DNA of 64,000 nt, taken from the NCBI GenBank assembly GCA_038531315.1, contig JBCBBT010000003.1, forward strand, positions 1 through 64,000, given 5' to 3'. The stretch's first letter is position 1; the number at the start of each line of letters is the position of its first letter. The position numbers were made by a program, and so were the translations under genes. The notes below the pieces were generated by a model. That model saw nothing but the letters and a program-made list of their open reading frames with translations, made no database searches and was not told the origin of the DNA. Origin of the DNA: JAJFFW01 sp038531315 (lineage in GTDB: Bacteria > Pseudomonadota > Alphaproteobacteria > Caulobacterales > Parvularculaceae). Below, piece after piece: positions 9,297 to 19,330 of this stretch.

Positions 9297-10091
9297 ATGC
9301 GGCAGTATCTCGCGCTTTTACAGGACGTTCTCGATCATGGCGCCGACCGCGGCGACCGGACCGGGACGGGCGTGCGCGCTGTTTTCGGCCGTCAGTTGCG
9401 GTTCGACCTGTCGGACGGTTTCCCGTTATTGACGACAAAAAAACTGCACCTGAAGTCGATCGTTCACGAGCTTTTGTGGTTCCTCGCCGGCGACACCAAT
9501 ATCGCCTATCTGAAGGAAAACGGCGTTTCGATCTGGGACGAATGGGCCGACGAAAAGGGCGATCTCGGTCCTGTTTACGGCCGTCAGTGGCGGTCATGGG
9601 CGGCGCCGGATGGGCGCGTGATCGATCAGATTGACTGGGTTCTCCACGAAATCCGGACCAATCCGAATTCGCGCCGGCTGGTGGTCAGCGCCTGGAACCC
9701 GGCCGATATCGAGACCATGGCGCTGCCGCCCTGTCACTGCCTGTTTCAGTTTTTCGTCGCAGACGGACGATTGTCCTGCCAGCTCTATCAGCGCTCCGGC
9801 GATATCTTTCTCGGCGTGCCGTTCAACATCGCTTCCTACGCGCTGTTGACCCACATGATGGCCCATGTGACCGGGCTGGCCCCGGGCGAGTTCGTGCATA
9901 CGCTGGGCGATGCGCATCTTTATCACAACCATCTCGAGCAGGCGCGCCTGCAACTGTTGCGCACGCCGGGGCCGCGACCAACGCTACGGCTTAATCCGTC
10001 CATCAACGATCTTTTTGCGTTTCGTTACGACGATATCGCAATCGAAAATTATGTCGCACAGCCACATATCAAGGCGCCGGTCGCCGTATGA
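9297..10091 (+). CDS. thyA: Thymidylate synthase
   Basis: Converts dUMP to dTMP using methylene-tetrahydrofolate in the cytoplasm. From ATG 9297 the protein is 264 residues, the same as the E. coli enzyme, and begins [15 protein letters not shown]. Visible signatures are [13 protein letters not shown] near residue 21, the catalytic-cysteine block [10 protein letters not shown] (C146), [12 protein letters not shown] and [13 protein letters not shown] longer frame from 9114 adds a non-homologous N-terminus. GGAGG lies just before the ATG. It overlaps folA by ATGA, so the folate oxidised by ThyA is re-reduced by the product of the coupled gene. Confidence 0.98.
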   Translation: MRQYLALLQDVLDHGADRGDRTGTGVRAVFGRQLRFDLSDGFPLLTTKKLHLKSIVHELLWFLAGDTNIAYLKENGVSIWDEWADEKGDLGPVYGRQWRSWAAPDGRVIDQIDWVLHEIRTNPNSRRLVVSAWNPADIETMALPPCHCLFQFFVADGRLSCQLYQRSGDIFLGVPFNIASYALLTHMMAHVTGLAPGEFVHTLGDAHLYHNHLEQARLQLLRTPGPRPTLRLNPSINDLFAFRYDDIAIENYVAQPHIKAPVAV

Positions 10092-10651
10092 CGGGATGGC
10101 GTCATCCCGAAGCCTCTGCGACGCGGCCATTTGTGTCGCTGGTCGTGGCGGTTGCGCGCAATGGCGTGATTGGCGCCGGTGGCGGGCTGCCCTGGCGCAT
10201 TTCCGATGATCTGAAATGGTTTAAACAGGCGACCATGGGCAAGCCGATCCTCATGGGACGGAAGACCTGGGAGTCGATTGGCGCGCCGTTGCCGGGGCGC
10301 GCATCGATTGTCATCTCGCGGCGGGCGGGCTTTCGCGCTGAGGGCGCGGAGATTGTCGGGTCAGTCGGCGCGGCCCTCGACGCGGGCCATGCCGCGATGC
10401 GCGCGGCCAATACCCATGAGGTTTGCGTCATCGGCGGCGGCATGATTTACGCCGAGACAATCGCGCGCGCCGACCGGATTTATCTGACCGCCGTCGACGC
10501 CGAGGTTGACGGCGACGCTTATTTCACGCCGCTCGATTTTGACGACTGGCGCAGCGTTAAAGTTGCAGGCGCGGAAAAATCCTCGCGTAACGAGTATTCT
10601 TGCGATTTTTTCATTCTGGACCGGCGCCGCGGGGGCGCCGAACGCCGATAA
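10088..10651 (+). CDS. folA: Dihydrofolate reductase
   Basis: Reduces dihydrofolate to tetrahydrofolate with NADPH; it is the target of trimethoprim-type inhibitors. The 187-residue frame carries [28 protein letters not shown] with the acidic active-site residue after the PWR motif, [10 protein letters not shown], and the [23 protein letters not shown] block near the C-terminus. The first ~15 residues ([13 protein letters not shown]) are a short extension beyond the usual start. The ATG overlaps the thyA stop (ATGA), giving a classic thyA-folA operon. Confidence 0.97.
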   Translation: MTGWRHPEASATRPFVSLVVAVARNGVIGAGGGLPWRISDDLKWFKQATMGKPILMGRKTWESIGAPLPGRASIVISRRAGFRAEGAEIVGSVGAALDAGHAAMRAANTHEVCVIGGGMIYAETIARADRIYLTAVDAEVDGDAYFTPLDFDDWRSVKVAGAEKSSRNEYSCDFFILDRRRGGAERR

Positions 10652-10727
10652 TCAACCGGTTAGGGCGTGATTGACGCCGAATCTAAACAGGTTGTTTATC
10701 TTAAATGTCCCATTATGGGGGATGGTT

Positions 10728-12338
10728 ATGAAGAATGATAAGCGTTGCTTGACGACTTTGAGGGAGAGGTCCGTGAACAAACGTCTATTGGGAATGGCGG
10801 CGCGCGCGTCGGCGACGCTTGCAGCGCTCGCCGCGGCAGGCGAGGCGGCGGCGCAATCGCAGGTGTGCACAAACGGATCGAATGTGCGCACGCTCGAAGT
10901 GATCACCCCCGGCTCCGTCGGTGCGGCGTGTGACCTGCGGGTGACATATCAGCCGGGCAACGTCGTCAAGACGCCTTACAACGCGAATAACAACGCCGCC
11001 TATTGCGCGCAGAAATTGCCGACCGTGCTCGCATCGCTGAAAGCGAACGGGTTTACGTGTACGGATGGCGGCGCAACGACCGCGGCGACGCCCGCGCAAC
11101 CGGGCGCAACGGCGCAAGCCGCGGCGCCTGCCGAGCCCGCAACGCCGGCGCCGCGATTTGTGACGCCGCAGTCGACACAGGAGGCCGCGCCGGCGCCCGT
11201 CGAAACCGCGACAGCTGCACAGCCCCAAGCTGCGGAAACGGCGATAACGCCATTGCCGTCGGTCCCGGCTGAGGCCGCATCGGCGACAGCGCTGCCGCCG
11301 GCGCCGACAGTCGTCGCGCAAGCAACAGACAGCGGCGAGCTTGATCTCGACGCGCTCGCTGAAGACGCGCGCCGCAAAGCAGAAGAAAGCGCCGCGCTTG
11401 AACGCGCCGCCGCCGCTCGCCTTGAGGCCGAGCGTCTGGAAGCGCAACGTCTTGAAGCACAACGTCTGGAAGCGGCGCGTATTGAAGCTGAGCGCCTTGC
11501 TGCGCAACAGGCCGCACAACAAGCCGCACAACAAGCGGCGCAACAAACCGCACAGGAGGCCGCCGCGGCCGAGCAGGCCGCCAGCGCCGCCTTGCCGCAA
11601 AGCGATCTTGCAAAAACCGCTAATGTCACGGCGCCGCCGGAACCGGTTCCCGCCGAGCCCGCGCCAGCCGACGCCGGTCCCGTTTCGCTGACAACCGCAG
11701 CGGCGACCACCGAGACGCTCCGGGCGCCGAAGAAATCACCGGTCGGCAGACTGGTTGGCGCAGAACCCGTGGAGCCCGTGCAAAAGGTCGTCGAGCCGAC
11801 GCCTGCGGCCGTGCCGGCGGTCGCCGACACGCCGGCTCCGGCCCCGGCGCCGGAAGCTTTCGAGACGCAAAGCGCCTCCGCGCCCGAGGCCAACAAGACA
11901 GCCGAGCCTTCAGACAAACCCGCCAAAGCAAAGAAACTGCGCTCACCCGAGGACATCATTCGCCATACGCTGAAGGCTCAGGCGGCTGCGTGGAATGAGG
12001 GCGACCTTGAGGCCTTTATGGGCGGCTACTGGAAAGATCAGGACTTGCGGTTCGTCTCCGGCACGGAAGTCACGCGCGGCTGGTCGAAAACCTTAAAGCG
12101 CTTCAGATCGCGCTACGGCGAAGGCGCGGAAATGGGCGTTCTTGCGTTCGACAAAATCGACGTTGAATTGGTGACCGACGATGTTGCGGTTGCGGTCGGT
12201 CGGTTTACGCTTGAGCGCGACGGCGCTGAAGATAGCGGCGTCTTTTCGCTGGTGATGAAGCGCATGCGCGACCGCTGGCGCATCGTCCATGACCACACTG
12301 TCGGCAACGACAAGGCCGAACTGGCGTCTACGGAATAA
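10728..12338 (+). CDS. Secreted Ala/Pro/Gln-rich protein with C-terminal DUF4440/SnoaL-like domain
   Basis: The protein starts with a signal peptide (LLGMAARASATLAALAAAG ending AAA-QS). A short domain with three cysteines (CTNGSN..., CDLRVTYQPGN, YCAQKL, then FTCTDG) follows, then about 300 residues of Ala/Pro/Thr-rich sequence. Within this is a charged helical repeat (LEAERLEAQRLEAQRLEAAR, then AAQQAAQQ). The last ~115 residues (TLKAQAAAWNEGDLEAFMGGYWKD ... RWRIVHDHTV) resemble the DUF4440/NTF2-like fold. The cell location is probably periplasmic and the function is unknown. Start choice is ambiguous: ATG 10728 has GGGG 6 nt upstream, while GTG 10773 has GGGAGAGG and gives a tidier signal peptide. 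Convergent with mrp. Confidence 0.72.
   Translation: MKNDKRCLTTLRERSVNKRLLGMAARASATLAALAAAGEAAAQSQVCTNGSNVRTLEVITPGSVGAACDLRVTYQPGNVVKTPYNANNNAAYCAQKLPTVLASLKANGFTCTDGGATTAATPAQPGATAQAAAPAEPATPAPRFVTPQSTQEAAPAPVETATAAQPQAAETAITPLPSVPAEAASATALPPAPTVVAQATDSGELDLDALAEDARRKAEESAALERAAAARLEAERLEAQRLEAQRLEAARIEAERLAAQQAAQQAAQQAAQQTAQEAAAAEQAASAALPQSDLAKTANVTAPPEPVPAEPAPADAGPVSLTTAAATTETLRAPKKSPVGRLVGAEPVEPVQKVVEPTPAAVPAVADTPAPAPAPEAFETQSASAPEANKTAEPSDKPAKAKKLRSPEDIIRHTLKAQAAAWNEGDLEAFMGGYWKDQDLRFVSGTEVTRGWSKTLKRFRSRYGEGAEMGVLAFDKIDVELVTDDVAVAVGRFTLERDGAEDSGVFSLVMKRMRDRWRIVHDHTVGNDKAELASTE
11421..11560 (+). repeat. Coding tandem repeats (15-bp and 12-bp units)
   Basis: Inside the preceding gene, units related to CGTCTGGAAGCGCAA repeat every 15 bp (encoding RLEAQ/RLEAE) and then GCCGCACAACAA-like 12-bp units repeat about four times (encoding AAQQ). 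The pattern keeps the reading frame and matches a helical, coiled-coil-prone linker. Copy number could vary between strains by slippage. Confidence 0.8.
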
Positions 12339-12357
12339 TTCTCGACGGACTGACCTG

Positions 12358-13497
12358 TTAAGGCGTTTCGGCGCCGGCGATTTGCGCAGCGATCGATCGC
12401 GCGATCTCGGTCAGTTTTTGTGCGGCGGGACTGTCCGGGGCGTAGGCCACAATCGGCGCGCCCTGATCGCTCGCCTCGCGCAATGCGGGCTCCAGCGGCA
12501 CGGCGCCGAGGAACGGGGCCGCCATCGCTGTTGCGGCTTCTTGCGCGCCGCCTTTGCCGAACAGATATTGACGCGCGCCGTCGGGCCCCTCGAGCCAGGC
12601 CATGTTCTCAATGACCCCGAGGATCGGCACATTCACCTTACGGAACAATTCAACGCCCCGGCGCATATCGGCAAGCGCCATCTCTTGCGGCGTTGAGACA
12701 ATGACGGCGCCGGTCAGGCGTTTCAGCCGCGCAAGGCTGAGATGCACATCGCCTGTGCCGGGCGGCGTGTCGATCACCAGAATATCAAGCGCGCCCCAGT
12801 TTACTTCATTGATCAGTTGCTTCACTGCGCCCATGACCATCGGCCCGCGCCAGGCGAGCGCCTGCGCCTGATCGATGATGAAGCCCATCGACATGATCGC
12901 GACGCCGTGGGCTGAAATCGGCTCGATCCGCTTGTCGCGAATGGCCGGCTTGTCGCAGACGCCGAACAGGGTGGGCAGCGACGGGCCGTAAATATCCGCA
13001 TCGAGAAGACCCGTTTTGAAGCCGGCTCTTGCAAACGCGACGGCGAGATTGGCGGCAATCGTCGACTTGCCGACCCCGCCCTTGCCGGAGGCGACGGCGA
13101 TAACATGGCTCACATCGGGGAGCGCCGGGGCGTCTTCTTCGGGCCGGTCTTTGGGCGCGCGCGCCATGCCGAGGGGGTTTTGATGGGCGGTTTCGCTCTC
13201 AGCGGGCGTCGGCGCCCGCGCCGGCGCGCCGCCGGCGCTTTTATTGTGCGCGGTGGCGACAGCGTAGCAATCGGCGACGCCCTCGAGCGCCTCCACAGCC
13301 AGTTTGGCCGCATCGAGGAGCGCGAGCCCCGCCTTCTGGTCCGCCGGATCGATCCTGAGCGCAAACCGGACGCGCCCGGCCTCGTCCGCGCCGAGCCCTT
13401 CGATGCGCCCGTCAGCGACGATGTTTTTCCCGCTCGACGGATCGACAACACCGGCAAGCGCGGCGCGAACCCGCATAAGAAGAGGATCTGAAGGCAT
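12358..13497 (-). CDS. mrp: Mrp/NBP35-family P-loop ATPase (Fe-S carrier)
   Basis: A 379-residue cytosolic ATPase of the Mrp/ApbC group, which binds and passes on Fe-S clusters. An N-terminal DUF59/MIP18-like domain (residues 1-80) precedes a deviant Walker A, ASGKGGVGKSTIAAN (136-150), then GLLDADIYGPSLP, the DTPPGTGDVHL motif and the TPQEMALADMRRG block. The usual CxxC that follows GVxENM in this family, and that bridges a cluster between subunits, is absent: the sequence reads GVIENMAWLEGPDGARQYLF. Only two cysteines occur in the whole protein. Convergent with the DUF4440-like gene, with 19 bp between stops. Confidence 0.92.
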   Translation of the reverse strand: MPSDPLLMRVRAALAGVVDPSSGKNIVADGRIEGLGADEAGRVRFALRIDPADQKAGLALLDAAKLAVEALEGVADCYAVATAHNKSAGGAPARAPTPAESETAHQNPLGMARAPKDRPEEDAPALPDVSHVIAVASGKGGVGKSTIAANLAVAFARAGFKTGLLDADIYGPSLPTLFGVCDKPAIRDKRIEPISAHGVAIMSMGFIIDQAQALAWRGPMVMGAVKQLINEVNWGALDILVIDTPPGTGDVHLSLARLKRLTGAVIVSTPQEMALADMRRGVELFRKVNVPILGVIENMAWLEGPDGARQYLFGKGGAQEAATAMAAPFLGAVPLEPALREASDQGAPIVAYAPDSPAAQKLTEIARSIAAQIAGAETP

Positions 13498-13573
13498 TAA
13501 TTTAAACTTCGGACTTTACCGTTTTTCTGTAAAACATTGGCCCAGCAGGGAAAGTTGGTCGCGGGCCCGGCCA

Positions 13574-13609
13574 TTGCGTGGCTTTGCGGATGACATATAT
13601 ACCACGCAA
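13574..13609. promoter_or_regulatory. Inverted repeat TTGCGTGG-N20-CCACGCAA upstream of hflK
   Basis: A perfect 8-bp inverted repeat whose 20-bp spacer contains CATATATA, a possible -10 element. It lies 46 bp upstream of the hflK ATG and in the hflK-mrp divergent region. The arrangement looks like a dimeric-regulator operator over a promoter. No regulator is identified. Confidence 0.5.
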
Positions 13610-13654
13610 CACCTGCGTCATCTCATAAAGGCGCAAAACCAAAAAAGGAATTCG

Positions 13655-14806
13655 ATGCCCTGGTCAGATAACTCGGGAAATAACGGCAACAACGGACGCG
13701 GCCCCTGGGGTCAGCCGCCGAAAAACAACGGCGGCCCGCGCCGGCCCGGTCAGAGCGGCGATGCGCCTGATCTGGAAGAATTGCTGCAGGCCTCACGTCA
13801 GCGCCTGAAACGCGCTTTTCCAAGCGGCGGCGGGCGGCGCGGCGGCGGCGGCGCGCCGGAGCTCAATGCGCGCACCATCGGTTTCGGTGCGGCGGTCGCG
13901 TTTGTCCTGTTCTTGTTCAGCGGCGTCTATTTTGTGCAGCCGCAAGAACAAGCCGTCGTCACAACTTTTGGCCAATACGCCAATATCACCGGGCCAGGCC
14001 CGCACTGGCGCATGCCCGTCGCGCAGGCCGCGACGATTGTGCCCGTCGATAAACAGCAAACCGCCTATATCGGCTTTATCGCCGGCCGCGGACAGGCGTC
14101 GTCGCAGGAAAACCTGATGCTGACGAGCGACCGCAACATCGTCGACATCAGTTTTTCGGTCGACTGGAAGGTCAATCGCGCCGCCGCCGAGCCGGGCGAA
14201 TTGCCGAATGCGGCGAAACTGATTTTCAACATCGACGATCCGGAGAAAATGGTGAAAGCCGTCGCCGAAGCCGCCATGCGCGAGACCATCGGTTCGAGCC
14301 GGCTCGACCCGATCATCACCAGCGGTCAGGCGCTCGTTACTGAACAGACCCGCGTGCGCATTCAGGAAGTCCTCGATTCCTATGACAGCGGGATCGAGAT
14401 CCTCCGTGTGAATATGGAAAAACCGGAGCCGCCCGCCGCCGTCCGCGAAGCTTTCGTCGACGTCGTCAAGGCGCGCTCTGAAAAAGAAGAAGCGATCAAT
14501 AACGCCGAACGGCTCGCAAACCAGATTATTCCGGTTGCGGAAGGCGAGGCGCGCCGGATCATTGAGGGCGCGCGGGCCTATGCGGCGCGGGTCGAGGCGG
14601 ACTCGCTCGGTCAGGCGAACCGGTTTGACAAAATCTTTGAAGAGTACCGCCGCGCGCCGGAAGTCACGCGCCAGCGGATGTATCTTGAAACCGTTGAGGA
14701 CGTGCTCGGCGACATGAATAAAATCATCGTCGAAGACGACGCGGGCTCGGGCGTTGTGCCTTATCTCCCGCTCAATGAACTCAATCGCCGCAACGGCAAT
14801 AATTAA
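13655..14806 (+). CDS. hflK: FtsH protease modulator HflK
   Basis: From ATG 13655 (preceded by AAAAAAGGAA) this is 383 residues. HflK and HflC are SPFH/prohibitin proteins that form a cage around the membrane protease FtsH in the inner membrane. The N-terminal ~70 residues are Gly/Asn/Pro-rich (NSGNNGNNGRGPWG), as usual for HflK. A single membrane helix follows (about residues 75-92, FGAAVAFVLFLFSGVYFV), then the SPFH domain beginning QPQEQAVVTTFGQY. A longer frame from 13304 is a shadow of the divergent mrp gene. hflC starts 12 nt after the stop. Confidence 0.96.
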   Translation: MPWSDNSGNNGNNGRGPWGQPPKNNGGPRRPGQSGDAPDLEELLQASRQRLKRAFPSGGGRRGGGGAPELNARTIGFGAAVAFVLFLFSGVYFVQPQEQAVVTTFGQYANITGPGPHWRMPVAQAATIVPVDKQQTAYIGFIAGRGQASSQENLMLTSDRNIVDISFSVDWKVNRAAAEPGELPNAAKLIFNIDDPEKMVKAVAEAAMRETIGSSRLDPIITSGQALVTEQTRVRIQEVLDSYDSGIEILRVNMEKPEPPAAVREAFVDVVKARSEKEEAINNAERLANQIIPVAEGEARRIIEGARAYAARVEADSLGQANRFDKIFEEYRRAPEVTRQRMYLETVEDVLGDMNKIIVEDDAGSGVVPYLPLNELNRRNGNN

Positions 14807-14818
14807 GGCGTATAAAGA

Positions 14819-15886
14819 ATGTCGGGAAATCGTTTGATCTTTGTCGTTGGCGGGCTGCTGATCGCCGCCGCCGTCGCCTTTCAGTTGCTCCTTTTTGAAG
14901 TGCGCGAAACGGAACACGCGATCATTGTCGTGCTCGGGGATCCGCAAAAAGTCGAACGCAACGCCGGGCTGCATGTGAAGTTGCCCTATGCGTCTGTCAT
15001 CAAAATCGACAACCGCAATATGGAGTACGATCTCGATCGCGAGATGGAAATCTCCGACGTCAATCAGGAACGCCTGACGGTTGATGCGTTTGCGCGCTAC
15101 CGCGTGATTGAGCCGCTGGTCTATTACCAGACATTCAAAACCGGCGCCGGCGACTGGCCGTCGTTGCGCCGCGGCGGCGAGGAAGGCATCAAGCGGATCA
15201 TGCAGAACTCGCTCCGCCAGACCCTCGGCGAGGTGACGATCGAAGACATCATCACCAATCAACGCGCCGCGCTGATGCAGTCGATCGCCGAAAAAATGCG
15301 CGAAGAAGCGCGCAAGTTCGGCGTTGATATTATTGACGTCAAAATTCGGCGTGCGGACTATCCAGGCGATATCGCCGAGCGCGTCTATGCGCAGATGAGC
15401 TCCGCCCGGAAGGAAGAAGCCGAACTCATTCGCGCCGAAGGCAAGCGCGAGAACACCCGCATTCAGGCCGAGGCCGAGCGCGACCGCGCCGTAATCCTCG
15501 CCCGCGCCAATCGCACCGCGCTTGAAATTCAGGGTCAGGCCGATGCAACGCGCAATTGCATTTTCGCCGGGGCTTATGACGGCGTGCCCGTCACGATTGT
15601 GGAAAAAGACCCCTCGCAGGTTGAAACCCTCGACGAGGGCGAGTCGATCGCGGAAGACCTCGCCACCTTCGACGTCGGCAAGGCGACGACGATTTCCTGT
15701 CAATTCACCGACGACAATGCGGCGCGCGATCCCGCGCGGGCCGAATTCTTTGCCTTCTATCGCTCGCTGCTTGCCTATGAGGAAGCGTTGAAAAAGGGCG
15801 ACACCACGATCCTATTGTCGCCGGACAGCGAATTCTTCCGCTATTTCAACAGTCTGGAAGGCTCACGCCAGCCGTCACGCCAATAG
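14819..15886 (+). CDS. hflC: FtsH protease modulator HflC
   Basis: A 355-residue partner of HflK. One N-terminal membrane helix (LIFVVGGLLIAAAVAFQLLL) is followed by an SPFH domain with FEVRETEHAIIVVLGDPQKV, QTLGEVTIEDIITNQRAALM and the basic helical segment IKRADYPGDIAERVYAQM. The long charged helices RIQAEAERDRAVILARANRTAL are typical. The C-terminal ~100 residues contain two cysteines and a FFAFYRSLLAYEEALKKGDT block seen in HflC. The order hflK-hflC followed by a Do protease is common in this class. Confidence 0.96.
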   Translation: MSGNRLIFVVGGLLIAAAVAFQLLLFEVRETEHAIIVVLGDPQKVERNAGLHVKLPYASVIKIDNRNMEYDLDREMEISDVNQERLTVDAFARYRVIEPLVYYQTFKTGAGDWPSLRRGGEEGIKRIMQNSLRQTLGEVTIEDIITNQRAALMQSIAEKMREEARKFGVDIIDVKIRRADYPGDIAERVYAQMSSARKEEAELIRAEGKRENTRIQAEAERDRAVILARANRTALEIQGQADATRNCIFAGAYDGVPVTIVEKDPSQVETLDEGESIAEDLATFDVGKATTISCQFTDDNAARDPARAEFFAFYRSLLAYEEALKKGDTTILLSPDSEFFRYFNSLEGSRQPSRQ

Positions 15887-15903
15887 TGGCGGGCGGTTTG
15901 CGC

Positions 15904-15921
15904 CGGGCCGCAGCCGGCCCG
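15904..15921 (+). other. GC-rich hairpin between hflC and degP
   Basis: CGGGCCG, a 4-nt loop, then CGGCCCG form a 7-bp stem 18 nt after the hflC stop. No T-run follows, so it is more likely an mRNA-stability or processing structure, or a weak attenuator, than an intrinsic terminator. Confidence 0.4.
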
Positions 15922-16015
15922 TGCGCGGCGTTGGCCGTATCCAGTTTTTGCGCTAACCTCGCTTCAACAATCCCAACGACACGATCCGAGGGCGGGGCGA
16001 TAAACGAGGCGAGTT

Positions 16016-17371
<1,356 letters not shown>

Positions 17372-17377
<6 letters not shown>

Positions 17378-17399
17378 CCGCCTTACCATAACCGCCTTA
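17372..17399 (+). repeat. Exact 14-bp tandem duplication spanning the degP stop
   Basis: CCATAACCGCCTTA occurs twice without gap; the first copy contains the degP stop codon. The second copy carries no coding sequence. It looks like a recent slippage event. Confidence 0.75.
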
Positions 17400-17446
17400 T
17401 AAGCGCCGTATCGCCGCGACACGCGCGCGCCAGGCGGCCATTTCAG

Positions 17447-17478
17447 GCCGACAGCCGCAACAGGCTGTCGGCTTTTTT
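17447..17478 (+). terminator. Intrinsic terminator after degP
   Basis: GCCGACAGCC, loop GCAACA and GGCTGTCGGC form a 10-bp stem, followed directly by six T residues. It is oriented to end the hflK-hflC-degP transcript and sits 70 nt after the degP stop. There is no matching A-run on its left side, so it should not act on serB. Confidence 0.92.
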
Positions 17479-17490
17479 CGTGTCAATTTT

Positions 17491-18402
17491 TTATGTCGTC
17501 ACAAAGTCTGTCTGCGCAATGCCTTGCAGATACAAGAGCGCGGTAAGGTCCGCATGATCGATGCGCACATCGGCCTCGGCCGCAACCGCCGGTTTGGCGC
17601 GAAAGGCGACGCCGAGCCCCGCCGCCGACAACATGTCGAGATCGTTGGCGCCGTCGCCGACGGCCAGCGTTTCGTTGAGCGCGACGCCTGCGCCGGCCGC
17701 ATAGCGCTGAAGCGCGGCTTTCTTGGCGGCGCGTCCGAGAATCGGCTCTTTGACGGCGCCCGTGAGCGCGCCGTCCGCCATTTGTAAGGTGTTGGCCTGA
17801 TGGGCCTCAAACCCCGTCGCCGCGGCGACCCGTTCTGTAAAAAACGAAAACCCGCCGGAGACGAGCGCGGTAAAAGCGCCATGGCGGCGCATCGTCTGGA
17901 CAAGCGTGCGGGCCCCCGGCGTCAGAGTAATCCGTTTGCGGAACGCTTCATCAAGCTTTTCACCGCCAAGGCCCGCTAACATCGAAACACGCGCTTTGAG
18001 GGCGCCGTCAAAGTCCAGTTCGCCGCGCATCGCCCGTTCGGTGATCGCGGATATCTCGTCGCGCTTGCCGACAAACGCCGCCAGTTCGTCGATGCATTCC
18101 TGTTCGATGATGGTTGAATCCATATCGGCGATCAAAAGCCGTTTGCGCCGGCCTTCGCGTCGCTGCAGAGCAAAATCGACAGGGCGCGCGCCGATCAGCG
18201 CGCGGGCGCGCTCGGCAATCGTGGGCCACGCGGTTGCATCAATCCTGAAATGAAAGTCTTCCGCAACGCCGGCGCCGAGGTCGCGCCGCTCAATGGGGCC
18301 CGGTGCGGCGTCCTGCAACAGCGCGGCGATCCCCGGTGCGACGGCGCCGACCGGTCCCGGCGCGGCCGGGTTACAAATCAGGGTGAGCGTAGTATCAATC
18401 AT
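17491..18402 (-). CDS. serB: Phosphoserine phosphatase
   Basis: Hydrolyses phosphoserine to serine, the last step of serine synthesis. From ATG 18402 the protein is 303 residues: a weakly conserved N-terminal region (~85 residues) and a HAD domain with the nucleophile motif LIADMDSTIIEQE (D93, D95), ALVSGGFSFF (motif II Ser) and GDGANDLDML (motif IV aspartates). An upstream extension to 18528 would read into miaA and is rejected. Its start codon lies only 4 nt from the divergent miaA start. Confidence 0.95.
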   Translation of the reverse strand: MIDTTLTLICNPAAPGPVGAVAPGIAALLQDAAPGPIERRDLGAGVAEDFHFRIDATAWPTIAERARALIGARPVDFALQRREGRRKRLLIADMDSTIIEQECIDELAAFVGKRDEISAITERAMRGELDFDGALKARVSMLAGLGGEKLDEAFRKRITLTPGARTLVQTMRRHGAFTALVSGGFSFFTERVAAATGFEAHQANTLQMADGALTGAVKEPILGRAAKKAALQRYAAGAGVALNETLAVGDGANDLDMLSAAGLGVAFRAKPAVAAEADVRIDHADLTALLYLQGIAQTDFVTT

Positions 18403-18406
18403 TCCG

Positions 18407-19330
18407 ATGCCGGATAAAATACCTGAGACCATCGTTCTTATCGCAGGGCCCACCGCGAGCGGCAAGTCTGCGCTCGCTGTTGCGCTTGCGCGCGCGATCG
18501 GGGCGGATGTGATCAATGCCGACGCCATTCAGGTCTATGAGGACCTTGAAATCCTGAGCGCCCGCCCGAGTGCCGCGGAGATGGGCGGCGTTCGCCATCA
18601 TCTGTTCGGCGTGCTTGGCGCCGGTGAGCGCTGTTCGGCGGGGCGCTGGGCGGCGATGGCCGCCGATGCGCTTGGCGCGATTGCCGCGGAGGGGCGGGCG
18701 GCGATTTTCGTCGGCGGCACAGGGCTTTATTTCCGTGTCCTGACCGAAGGTCTGTCGGAAATTCCGCCGATCCCCGACGACGTGCGTGATGCGGCGCGCG
18801 CCCGGCGCGCAGCGCTCGGCGCGGCGGCCTTCCACAAGGAGGTGACGGCCGGCGATCCCGCCATGGCGCGGCTTGATCCCGCCGACACGCACCGCAATTT
18901 GAGGGCCTGGGAGGTTTTGACGGCCACGGGCAGGCCGTTGTCGGATTTTCAATCGCAAAAGGGCGCGCCGCTGACGCCGGCGCCGGCGGCGCGCGTCATT
19001 CTCGCCCCCGACCGCGCGGCGCTCTATGCGCGCTGCGAGGCTCGCTTTGATGCGATGATGGCGGCGGGCGCGCTTGATGAGGCCGCCAGATTAAAAGCGC
19101 GCGGGGTCGAGGCCGACATGCCGGTGATGAAAGCGCTCGGTCTCGCTGAACTGATCCGCCATCTGAACGGATCGATAAGCCTTGAGGCCGCGATTGAAGA
19201 AGCCAAACGCAACACCCGCCGTTTCGCCAAACGCCAGCTTACGTGGTTCCGCAACCAGACGCCGGACTGGCCCGTCGCCGAAGACAGCGATGCGGCGATG
19301 ATATTGCTGCGCGAAAAAGGATTGGTTTAG
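18407..19330 (+). CDS. miaA: tRNA dimethylallyltransferase
   Basis: Transfers a dimethylallyl group to A37 of tRNAs that read UNN codons. The 307-residue frame from ATG 18407 has the P-loop GPTASGKSALAVAL (residues 13-26), NADAIQVYEDLEILSARPS, VGGTGLYFRVLTEGL and a C-terminal KRNTRRFAKRQLTWFRNQ block that contacts tRNA. No clear ribosome-binding site precedes the ATG, and the serB start is 4 nt away, so the message may be leaderless or the promoter may lie inside serB. The last 4 bp overlap the convergent CPBP protease gene. Confidence 0.96.
   Translation: MPDKIPETIVLIAGPTASGKSALAVALARAIGADVINADAIQVYEDLEILSARPSAAEMGGVRHHLFGVLGAGERCSAGRWAAMAADALGAIAAEGRAAIFVGGTGLYFRVLTEGLSEIPPIPDDVRDAARARRAALGAAAFHKEVTAGDPAMARLDPADTHRNLRAWEVLTATGRPLSDFQSQKGAPLTPAPAARVILAPDRAALYARCEARFDAMMAAGALDEAARLKARGVEADMPVMKALGLAELIRHLNGSISLEAAIEEAKRNTRRFAKRQLTWFRNQTPDWPVAEDSDAAMILLREKGLV

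Noticed and set aside
11421..11560. Repeats considered as a CRISPR-like array
   Set aside because: The units are short, adjacent without spacers and keep a reading frame in a coiled-coil region.
13793..15703. A 636-codon frame antisense to hflK-hflC
   Set aside because: It runs opposite two well-supported genes and its translation is low-complexity and lacks family motifs.
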